From assembly GCA_905221605.1 (NCBI GenBank), contig CAJNDS010002268.1, forward strand, positions 724,232 through 788,231: DNA of 64,000 nt, written 5' to 3'. Position 1 is the stretch's first letter; the number at the start of each line of letters is the position of its first letter. The DNA comes from Symbiodinium natans (Eukaryota; Sar; Dinophyceae; Suessiales; Symbiodiniaceae). Made by a program: the position numbers and the translations under genes. Under the pieces are notes generated by a model. That model ran no database searches, was not told the origin of the DNA, and saw only the letters and a program-made list of their open reading frames with translations. Positions 55,706 to 64,000 of this stretch are shown in pieces.

Positions 55706-57242
55706 AAATGTTCAAGGATTGCTGTCGCCGCAGGATGGTTCCTCCTCATTTTACCACGCCAAGGTGGCTGGCAAGCTTTCGTCGTCGCTTGTGGAGGGGG
55801 GGGGGAGCTGTCTCAAGTCTGTCGGAACTCCCGACTATTTTGGGGATCACCAGGTTGTGTGGCCTTGTCGTTGCTGGTGCATGCCAGCAGGCCGGCCAGG
55901 CAATGCCGGCCCGAGAATGCAGAATGACTGAGCGGATCCGACCGACACCAACTGAGGTGTGTCATGCTCTGGCCGGGCCAGTACTGCGATGAGCGGGGCC
56001 CCGACATCGAGCAGACCCGGTAGGAGAGGAAGCGACGCGGGCACGTGTCCCCTATCTACTACAGAGGTGGGCGAAACGGCCGATCTTCAGAGGCCCTGAA
56101 CCGGGTGCAGTGCCGCCACGAGGGGGGTTTAGGGTTTAGGCTGGTTTAGGGTTTAGTCTGCAACTAGAAGCAGCCCTCACTCCATGATGCCAGCTGAATG
56201 TACACGGATTTGTCGTGCACTGTGTCGTGACTTGCAACAACGGACTCCTCAAGCACGTGTCGTCAAAGGACCGCCAATCATCCAGTTTGAGGTTTCGGGT
56301 TCAGGATTCAAGGACGATGAAGTGGTACATTAACTTTAACATTAGGTGGAAGGGATTGCTCTTGTGGAAGGCGCCAGCCATGACTACACACTGGCAATGC
56401 GTTCGACCAGTCTTGCTGCCAGCCTTGGATTTGCTGACAGGTCGCAATAACGTAGCCATTCGCTTCTCGAGAAACATCCATCGTCAGTCTGCCAACATCC
56501 TGGGCGACCCTAAACCCTAAATCCTAAACCCTAAACCCTAGAGCTTCAGGGGAGTTCGGTGGACTCTTTTGATTCATGGGCCCATGTCAGCATGTCGTAC
56601 AACAGGGGGGGCTCCCTGATAGGCCCCCCAAAATAGGGACATCCTGAATATGGGACCCCCACCCCCCCCCCCCCACCCAAAAAAAAAGGGTGATATAATA
56701 TGATTAGAATAGGGTTTTGGGGGGTTCGTATAGTACAACCCAAAAAAAAGGCTGATATAGGGGCTTTATGATTAGAATAGGGTTTTGGGGGTTCGTATAG
56801 TATAACGATAAAAGGGGTCATAAGGGAATACTAGTACTCAGTAAGCATTCCGACCCCTGTATTACCTTTCTAGGTTGGCCCCTTAAAGCCTCTGAAAAAT
56901 ATTCCTGAATATGATCCTCTTAAACCCAATAAGGGAAAATATGCAATATCCCAGGGGCCTACCTAGCTTTCTTTGGGAATGCCCCATGTGAGTAGTCAAG
57001 GCATCGAATGCACCTCATGCTCTTGTGCTTGGGGTCTCATGGGCGAAGGAGGATGAAACCAAGGCTACAAGTACAGTTACCAAAATCACTTGCAACCCAA
57101 GTACCTAAACTCTAAACCCTAAACCCTAAGCCCTAAGCCCTAAGCCCTAAACCCTAAACCCTAAACCCTAAAACCTCCAAACACAAATCGCATCCTTGGC
57201 ACATCGCGGAGACCAAGAGCTGAGCCAAGTAAGAACACCGAG

Positions 57243-57420
57243 CCTTGGTAGCCCAGTAACCCTAAACCCTAAACCTTAAACCCCAAACCCTAAACCTTAA
57301 ACCCTAAACCCTAAACCCTAAACCTTAAACCCTAAACCCTAAACCCTTTTTTGGTTGGTTCCTGTATAAGGGAACCCAGAGCAAAACAAGCGGAAAAGGG
57401 TACCACTGGGGGCTGCCAAG
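57243..57420. mobile_element. Inverted-repeat element, family TAGCCCAGTAAC, copy 3
   Basis: Begins CCTTGGTAGCCCAGTAACCC and ends GGGTACCACTGGGGGCTGCCAAGG, with a CCCTAAA array inside. Confidence 0.7.
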
Positions 57421-58539
57421 GAGCGGAACATGGGCGCGAAGGTATGACAAGTACTGGGCAAACGATCGTCGCTTGGGCAAACTCTAGGAGGCATGGGGTT
57501 TGGGGTTTGGGGTTTAGGGTTTAGGGTTTGGGGTTTAGGGTTTAGAGTTGAGGGTTGAGGGTTTAGGGTTTAGGGTTGAGGGCAACTTATGGGAGACATT
57601 CTATGGGCTCTGGCACGGTATCGACAAAGTCTTCGCTACTAGCCTGGCACCACGAAACTCTAAACCCTAAACCCTAAGCCCGAAACCCTAAACCCCTGTT
57701 CAAAAAGAAGAAAGGCTCACAAAACCTTGATTTCGCTGCTGCCACCGGCACCTTCAATGCCGCTTCCAGCTGGCTTCAAGTGCACCCCAGGGGTTTAGGG
57801 TTTATAGGGGTTTGCAGGGTTTGGTTTAGAGAGTTTACAGGGCTTGTAGGGTCTATGGGGGTTTGTAGGGCTTATAGGGTTTAGGCGGGGAGAAGAAGAT
57901 GTATACATATATATATATATATGCATTTTTATTTATTTATTTACTTATGTTTATACATATATATATATATAAACATATATATATATTGTTTTTTGTATTT
58001 CCCGTTTTCTTTCTCTTCTTCGTTCGCGCTTTATGCTAGCATCGGTGTAGGCAGGCTTTTGAGCGTTTAGCGGGTGCTTATGGGCATTTACGGGTCTGGG
58101 CTTTTGGGACAGGACCCTAAACCCCAAACCCCAAACCCCAAACCCCAAACCCCAAACCCTAAACCCTAAACCCTAAAGGCGCAACTTCCTGCAAAGGGGC
58201 GGCCTTTTTCACTGCGGCTTCGGCGGTGGTGTCACTGCGAGATCGGGCTGAGAGGCTACCCTGACTGTCTTCAGGCTCGCTTCAGAAGCCCCGAGCTTGA
58301 AAATCAGCACGCTGCTGGCACTTTAGAAGGGCCTACTTGGCTCGAATGTGCATTCCTGGGGAGCTAACCCTAAACCCTAAACCCTAAACCCTAAACCCTA
58401 AACCCTAAACCCTAAACCCTAAACCCTAAACCCTAAACCCTAAACCCTAAACCCTAAACCCCACACCCTACACCCTAAACCCTATGCATAAAGGGATAAC
58501 AATACCGGTGGTGAGCTTCGGCTCCTGACATGCCTGGTA

Positions 58540-58983
58540 CTACTATTTGCTTAAGACCCCCCCCCCCCCAAAAAAGAAGGGTTTAGGGTTTAGGGTCAGG
58601 GTTAGGGTTCAGAGAATCAAAGAGAATAATCCCTATGTTACCCTCATAATATTTTCTCAGGCCGACTAGTCTTTTAATTCCTTCCTTATGGAGCAGGCCT
58701 TGATTAATAATCATAACAATACTAAAAATAATAACAATAATAATAAATCGTAAAAAATCGTCATCATCATCATAGTAATGGTCGTAGTACTAATAATAAC
58801 AATAAGGATTCGTTGGGATGTTCCCCCTGAAACAAACAGTCCTTCGCAGGGCTATAGTAGGGGGTACTATACTCCCAATTCAGGACCGTTAGTATAAGGG
58901 GGAACATCCCAAGATGGTCACCCTTATAAGGAAGAACAGTTTCATTTTAATTTTGTTGGAGGGGGTTCTTAAGCAAATAGTAG
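58540..58983. mobile_element. Inverted-repeat element, family TTGCTTAAGAACCCCC, carrying a nested element
   Basis: Ends CTACTATTTGCTTAAGACCC and GGGGTTCTTAAGCAAATAGTAG are near-perfect complements. Inside are a TTTAGGG stretch and a complete GGGATGTTCCCC element (58813-58912). A simpler copy of the outer family is at 62137-62232. Confidence 0.75.
58813..58912. mobile_element. Inverted-repeat element, family GGGATGTTCCCC, copy 4 (nested)
   Basis: 100 bp with ends TTGGGATGTTCCCCCT and AGGGGGAACATCCCAA. Complete and inside the larger element at 58540-58983, so it inserted later. Confidence 0.85.
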
Positions 58984-59073
58984 AGTAACGTACCTTGTGG
59001 TTACATAGGGTTTTGGGCTTAGGGTTTTGGAGTTAGCAGCCTCAGCGTGCGGATATCATTGCTGTAGTGCCAC

Positions 59074-59268
59074 TTATGGGCCGAAAGGGTGGAGAAATGC
59101 AGTCCACGGCAATTCGCCAAAACTCCGGTGGCTGCCCAGCCGTGCAAAGGAGCACCCAAAATCATGAATTTGGAGGGCTGTTCTAGAATCTCGAGAAATC
59201 AGAACAGCAAGCTCTGAAAGTAGAGCAGCCCTCATGCAAAGGTCTTCTGCCTGCCTGTACACGTGCAC
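59074..59268 (-). CDS. Possible small exon or ORF, unknown
   Basis: 64-codon minus frame (MRAALLSELAVLISRDSRTA, then a Cys/Arg-rich end). Coding-like composition, no family. May be a 3' untranslated or separate exon near the membrane-protein gene. Confidence 0.25.
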   Translation of the reverse strand: MHVYRQAEDLCMRAALLSELAVLISRDSRTALQIHDFGCSFARLGSHRSFGELPWTAFLHPFGP

Positions 59269-59603
59269 CCGAAACCCTAAACCCTAAACCCTAAACCCTA
59301 AACCGTAAACCCTAGACCCCTCTACTCGGAGCACTAAGCCAAAAATCCTGCCCAAGCCGCCGATACTCAGAACCTGGATCACCTATCAGCCCTGCAAACC
59401 CCCAAACGGCCCCCGTCTTATGAACCCCACGAACCCCAAGAAGCCTGAAAGCTCCATAAAAGCTACATAAAACCTATAGAACCCTAAACCCAGAAACCTC
59501 GCAGAGCCCAACCACCCGCCGAAACACAAGCGTTCAGGGCTTCAGCGTCCCTTCAGTGAGGCTGAAAGCTTCAAGGTCACTGTGACAGCCTTGGATTCAC
59601 AGG

Positions 59604-59763
59604 GCTACTTGAAGGTTCATGGTACTTACTAACCAATTATAACTGTACTTATAACCCTACTTACAATACCCCTAAAGGGCCTTGTAGGGGTTATCCCAAT
59701 TATAAGTAGGGTTATAAGTACAGTTATAAGTGGTTAGTAAGTACCATGAACCTTCAAGTACAC
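59604..59763. mobile_element. Inverted-repeat element, family ACTTGGAGGTTCA, copy 5
   Basis: Begins CTACTTGAAGGTTCATGGTAC and ends GTACCATGAACCTTCAAGTA. Arms of about 65 bp are almost fully complementary. The centre CCCCTAAAGGGCCTTGTAGGGG is identical to copy 3. Confidence 0.88.
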
Positions 59764-60047
59764 CCTAAACCCTAGAACCGGGTGTCGTAGGGACAGGACA
59801 CAAAAGGCTGCCTCGGCGCTTGTTGAAAACGAGTCGTCGGCCAAAGACACCTTAAGGTCCTCCAGGGTTTGTAGGGTTTGCAGGGTTTAGGGTTTAGGGT
59901 TTAGGGTTTGGGGTTTAGGGCGTAGTAGGCTTGTAGGGTTTTGTAAGGATTGCAGGGTTTGCAGGGTTGTAGGGTTCGTAGGTTCTAGATTCTGCCCACC
60001 TCCCCCCCCCGGCCTCCACGTTAAAAGACCCTAGAGGACATGGAGGC

Positions 60048-60190
60048 CCTAAAGCCTAAAGCCTAAAGCCTAAAGCCTAAAGCCTAAAGCCTAAAGCCTA
60101 AAGCCTAAAGCCTAAAGCCTAAAGCCTAAAGCCTAAAGCCTAACGCCTAAAGCCTAAAGCCTAAAGCCGAAAGCCTAAACCCTAAACCCT
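60048..60190. repeat. Array of the variant GCCTAAA (TTTAGGC)
   Basis: About 18 copies of AAAGCCT before reverting to AAACCCT. A homogeneous block of a single variant heptamer. Confidence 0.94.
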
Positions 60191-60384
60191 AAACCCTCCC
60201 CCGCCCAGCCGAACGTGGGTCAACAGTTCTAAGAACCCCAGAGACTCCAGTGGGGTTTAGGGTTTAGGGTTACTTGGGGGTTCAGGGTACTTATAACCCC
60301 AATCAAGAACTGTACATCAAAGGCCCCTAAGGTTCTATTAGAAAGTTATAGGTAGACTGATAATTGGGGCGTGAACCTCCCAAC

Positions 60385-60488
60385 TAAACCCTAAACCCTA
60401 AACCCTAAACCCTAAACCCTAAACCCTAAACCCTAAACCCTAAACCCTAAACCCTAAACCCTAAACCCTAAACCCTAAACCCTAAACC
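60385..60488. repeat. CCCTAAA array
   Basis: About 15 perfect heptamers. A TTTAGGG array at 60583-60660 abuts the stop codon of the membrane-protein gene. Confidence 0.95.
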
Positions 60489-60660
60489 TGCGGACATTGC
60501 GTCTCTGGGACTCCCAGGATGGCCCTCCCTTCAATATGATCCTACTAAACACAGTAGGAGGAAGATATGATCTATCCCAAGGGTTTAGGGTTTAGGGTTT
60601 AGGGTTTAGGGTTTAGAGTTTAGGGTTTAGGGTTTAGGGTTTAGGGTTTAGGGTTTAGGG

Positions 60661-63600
60661 CTACGTAGACTTAGGCGCCTCGGCATCGAGTTCGGAGAGA
60701 ACCCGGGAGTAGTGGTCTGCCGGCTGCTCGGCGATGACTTGGATCCCCGAGTTCCGAGCCCAGGAATTGACCCGGATGTCCAGAATGAACCTCTTGGGTT
60801 CGGGATTAGGGTTTAGGGTTTAGGGTTTGGGGTGTAGGGTTTAGGGTTTAGGGTTGAGGATTTAGGGTTTAGGGTTTAGGGGCGTTGCAGAAGGCTTTTA
60901 GCATGCTGGCTAGTTCATGGTTGCAGTGTCAGCAATCGGGGTCCCCTTCTTGGGTTTGGGGTTCAAGGAGGGTTTAGGAGTTGAGGTTTTAGGGCGTAGG
61001 GATACTTGGAGTTTCATGGGCAGCTATAGTTAGGGTTATAAGCATGGTAACTGTACTTGTGACCCTCTTTAGGGTACATAGACGCAGAACCCTAGAATAA
61101 TTCTAGAAGTGCTCACCCCAAAGAGCCCAGATACATATTCAGTACGGTACATTTCTTAAAAATTATACGGGGATGAAGACCAACAGGCACGGGAGGTGCC
61201 ACTACCGATAGACCCCTGCTTAGGGTCTTGGGGTTCTGTTTAAGGTTTTAGGGTTTGGGGTTGAGGACGGTTTAGGGTTTAGGGGTAGAGGGGTTTAGGG
61301 GTAGAGGGGTTTAGCGGCTTTGGGGTTTCGGGGTTTAGGGTTTAGGGGTAAAACCCTAAACCTTTCTTCAGGGCTTTTGAGGGCAAAAAGCTTCAGGGAC
61401 AACCCTAAACCCTAAACCCTAAACCCTAAACCCTAAACCCTAAAGTCCAGCGTGCTAGGGGCATGCTGAAGAGCGCCAGCGCCACCGCAGAGAGGAGGTG
61501 CCAACAGTCATGCAAGTCGAAGATGCTAAACACGCAGTCCTGGCTTAGGGTTTAGGGTTTAGGGTTTAGGGTTTAGGGTTTAGGGTTTAGGGTTTAGGGT
61601 TTAGGGTTTAGGGTTTAGGGTTTAGGGTTTAGGGTTTAGGGATAGGGTTTAGGGTTTAGGGCCTTAGTATGGTCCCATACCCTTGTTTATAGGGATCCGA
61701 AGTATGGGCCCTTACTATGTATGGTGTATACAAGTGTTACATGACAAGGGACCCAACACGCAGTCCTGTCCCTAGTAGGGAAGTACCCTAAACCCTAAAT
61801 CCTAAACCCATATTTAAGGGTACCTTCTTTTGGTTGGTTACCCTGGCAGCCCAGTAACCATATCACAATCAGGGTGCCCTTTTGGTTGGTTACTTGATAA
61901 AGGAACCCAGATCCCCCGAACAAAAAGCGTAAAGGATATCACTGGCTACCAAGCGTTTTAAGGGTTTAGGGTTTTAGGAGCTTAGGTTTAAAGCCCTAGA
62001 CCCTACATCCTAAACCCTAAACCCTTGAAGACGCAGGATCTAGACTCGAAACGGAAAAGTACCAGTAGGGCTTCGGCGGCATGCGCCATCCGACACTGCG
62101 CACACCACAGAAAAGAAATTATCGACCATAGGGTTATTTGCTTAAGAACCCACAAGAATGTAAAACACTAATCCCTCTATGGCCCTTGTAAAGAAAATGT
62201 TTGATTTTTTGGGAGGTTCTTAAGCAAGTAGTAGTAGTAGCCGCCACAGCTACAGATGTCTCGGTGCCAAACTTCAGCGTACCCTCCCGAACCCACAACC
62301 CGTCCACTCAGAGTCCTTCAAGGGTAGAATAGCTAAGCCCGCCTTTCATGTCCAGTTATCTGCGCAAGGCTGCGCAAAAAATGGAGGTATCGTTTTTGAG
62401 GGGCTCTTGGGCTAAGATCAAAGGCCCCGTGAACTTAGGGGATTGAGCTCTCTGTGCACCGTCGTCTGGTCCAAGGCGCTTGGTTGGCGTCGTGGCTCTG
62501 GGCTGGCGTTGCTTCCTTACTTCTCCAATGACCAAGGGGAAAAAAGGTTAAACTTTAATATTCCTACTATTATAAGCAAACCCAAAAAAAAGTTTAAAGT
62601 TCAACTAAAGGCGAAGTAAGCTTCAGGGGCCACGATGACAACCTTCTCGTCAAAGCACTGGAGTGAGATCATGCCAACAACGACCATGACGGCGAGATAG
62701 CCTCGGCGTGGCTGCAAAAGAAACGATTGAGGCGCCCAAAACAAAAAATGATGTTTTGAGTGTGGGCTCCCTTCAGGGTCCTCTGTGTGGCTTCTTTCCG
62801 CAAGAGCTATACGCTTGCTCGTCTGCTGATGAAGGCTCAGAAATTTGGATCTTGCCGGTGGTGGCCCATAGTTTGGAGCAATACCCGCTGAAACAAAAAT
62901 AGGCCCAAACCCCGGATAGCCCACAACCCTGTCTTAAACCCTATGTAACCCTATGTAGCCCCATGTAACCCTAAACCCTAAACCCCAAACCCCCCCCCCC
63001 CCCATATGAGACCCTGGAGTCACTGAGGCCAAGCTGCTGTACTTGAGGATGCGTGAGCCTATGCCTGCGACGCTGCACACCATGAACCTCAAGTCGTGCA
63101 TGTAGATCTGCCGGCTCACCACTACCTGAGAGCCGTGAAGGGTTTAGGGTTTAGGGTTTAGGGTTTAGGGTTTAGGGTTTAGGGTTTAGGGTTTAGGGTT
63201 TAGGGTTTAGGGTTTAGGGTTTAGGGTTTAGGGTTTAGGGTTTAGGGTTTAGGGTTTAGGGTTTAGGGGCCATCTCTGGCTCAGCTTCGCAGCTTCGGTT
63301 TTAGGCTTCGGGTTTAGGGCTTTAGGGTTTAGAGATTTTCTTGGCAGCCAAGTAACCATGTCATAAGGTTTAGGGTTTAGGGTTTAGGGTTTAGGGTTTA
63401 GGGTTTAGGGCTTAGGGTTTAGGGTTTAAGGGCACCCTGTTTATTTGGGGGGGTTACTTTATACGGGAACCTTGAACCAAAAGAAGGGAAAAGGGTACCA
63501 CCGGGCTACTTTGTGTGTTTTGCCAGGGAACCCTAAACCTAAACCCTAACCCCTAAACCCTAACCCACAAACCCTAAACCTTAAACCCTAAACCGCTGAT

Positions 63601-63930
63601 ATCTACAACCCACAACAAGCGCTCGAAAGCGATCCGGCTGCGACCATCACAGCGATGGAGAGGAGCAAGAAGGTGTTGGCTGTTCCTAGGGTTTAGGGTT
63701 TAGGGGGTTTAGGGCTCCATCGTCATGTTTGAAGCTTCTCAGCAACTGACGACTTGAAAGGTCCCAACGACAAAGGCCTGAACTGCAAACCCTACATCCG
63801 CAACCCTAAACCCTGAACCCTGAACCCTAAACCCTAAACCCTAAACCCCAAAGCTCCTCCGAGGCTTTCCCGCGCACTCGGGTCCACATAAACCAGCAGC
63901 ACGACGAAGACCACAAGGCTCTGTAAGACC
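60661..63930 (-). CDS. 3' exons of a polytopic membrane protein (SID1/TMEM8-like, CREST group)
   Basis: Minus-strand exons: 63930 to about 63865 (LQSLVVFVVLLVYVDPS), 63685-63642 (TANTFLLLSIAVMV), 63125-63065 (VVVSRQIYMHDLRFMVCSVA), 62701 to about 62643 (GYLAVMVVVGMISLQCF), 61539-61475 (CVFSIFDLHDCWHLLSAVAL), 60790-60661 (FILDIRVNSWARNSG ... ELDAEAPKST, stop TAG). The joins at 63685/63125, 63065/62701 and 61475/60790 keep frame. At least three hydrophobic segments are visible. F-D-x-HDxWHxLSA with the His/Asp pair recalls the C-terminal helix motif of SID1-transmembrane and TMEM8 families in the CREST hydrolase superfamily; that assignment is from memory of the motif. The gene continues off the right edge, where the N-terminal part must lie; the cytosolic tail is about 42 residues. 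Confidence 0.6.
61545..61660. repeat. TTTAGGG array beside a membrane-protein exon
   Basis: About 16 heptamers starting about 5 bp from the acceptor of the exon at 61475-61539. Confidence 0.95.
61845..61968. mobile_element. Inverted-repeat element, family TAGCCCAGTAAC, copy 4
   Basis: Contains GGCAGCCCAGTAACCATATC and ends GATATCACTGGCTACCAAG; the interior has TTTTGGTTGGTTAC and its relatives. Lies in a membrane-protein intron. Confidence 0.65.
62137..62232. mobile_element. Inverted-repeat element, family TTGCTTAAGAACCCCC, copy 3
   Basis: Begins TTATTTGCTTAAGAACCC and ends GGGAGGTTCTTAAGCAAGTAGTAG, about 96 bp, without nested material. Confidence 0.75.
63138..63270. repeat. TTTAGGG array in a membrane-protein intron
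   Basis: About 19 perfect heptamers starting about 13 bp from the exon at 63065-63125. Confidence 0.95.
63340..63510. mobile_element. Inverted-repeat element, family TAGCCCAGTAAC, copy 5, with telomeric core
   Basis: Begins CTTGGCAGCCAAGTAACCAT and ends GGGTACCACCGGGCTACTTT. A TTTAGGG array interrupts the interior, as in copies 2 and 3. Confidence 0.65.
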
Positions 63931-64000
63931 CTCCTCGGATCTTTCCCAGTGTTCGGCTATGGTTTAGGGTTTAGGGTTTAGTGTTTAGGGTTTAGGGTTT

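Larger units (their letters stand above)
53960..60660. other. Region between nicotinamidase and the membrane-protein gene, with unassigned exon-like islands
   Basis: Minus-strand islands that follow an AG|G and stay open: 59795-59850 (VSLADDSFSTSAEAAFC), 58175-58260 (SARSRSDTTAEAAVKKAA), 56410-56500 (DVGRLTMDVSREANGYVIAT), 55430-55490 (SGSNYCQAFEGFSVDC), 55305-55335 (ASVQSALAGLQ), 54940-54985 (DPGARIGAVLAVQ). They may be extra 5' exons of the nicotinamidase gene or a separate gene; I cannot tell. 55740-56110 is GC-rich with open frames on both strands and no recognised family. The rest is telomere-type arrays and the inverted-repeat elements listed separately. Confidence 0.35.

Noticed and set aside
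55880-56050. 5S rRNA-like words (AGTACTGCGATG)
   Set aside because: A short match only; the flanking helices and the 5S A and C boxes could not be laid out.
25605-64000. Interpretation as a plain chromosome end
   Set aside because: Arrays occur in both orientations, are short, and are separated by in-phase exons of essential genes across 38 kb. A true telomere would be terminal and of one orientation.

Overview
The window looks like nuclear DNA of a dinoflagellate or a close alveolate relative. Three things point there. Interstitial repeats are of the TTTAGGG type. A DIRS/PAT-like tyrosine-recombinase retroelement is present. The spliced genes I could reconstruct by eye have introns that end AG before a G (AG|G) and start with GC, GA or GT, the relaxed splice grammar reported for dinoflagellates. 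Genus is not resolvable from sequence alone.

Layout. 1-6.6 kb: minus-strand genes, namely an 892-codon open frame with Cys clusters, then a multi-exon gene with duplicated exons. 6657-16514: a nearly intact 9.86-kb retroelement with split direct repeats (A1...B1A2...B2) and four plus-strand ORFs: a coiled-coil protein, a tyrosine recombinase, a Gag-like zinc-finger protein, and a 1251-aa Pol. Pol carries a 2OG-Fe(II) oxygenase-like domain and a cytosine-C5-methyltransferase-like domain in front of reverse transcriptase and RNase H. 16.5-20.6 kb: AT-rich decayed repeats, one Lys/Pro-rich ORF, and a 51-bp tandem repeat. 20.6-25.6 kb: satellites, several of which flip orientation (AAACCATT arrays, TTATCATAATTATGATAA palindromes, G/C homopolymer tracts, an AATTAAATCG/CGATTTAAA satellite).

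25.6-64 kb first looks like a subtelomere: arrays of TTTAGGG, or its complement, with short islands between them. It is in fact genic. Read on the minus strand, many islands are short exons, and three genes can be threaded through them: ribosomal protein uS2 (RPSA; 16 exons, 37508 to 27301, about 272 aa), a nicotinamidase/isochorismatase-family hydrolase (about 12 exons, 53959 to 42391), and the 3' part of a polytopic membrane protein resembling the SID1/TMEM8 (CREST) group (from beyond the right edge to 60661). Their introns are largely telomere-type heptamers, variant arrays (TTTTAGGG, TTTAGGGG, TTTGGGG, TTTAGGC) and short terminal-inverted-repeat elements of at least five families, some nested. 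The exon reconstructions are manual: phases and family motifs agree, but no alignment or transcript was available.
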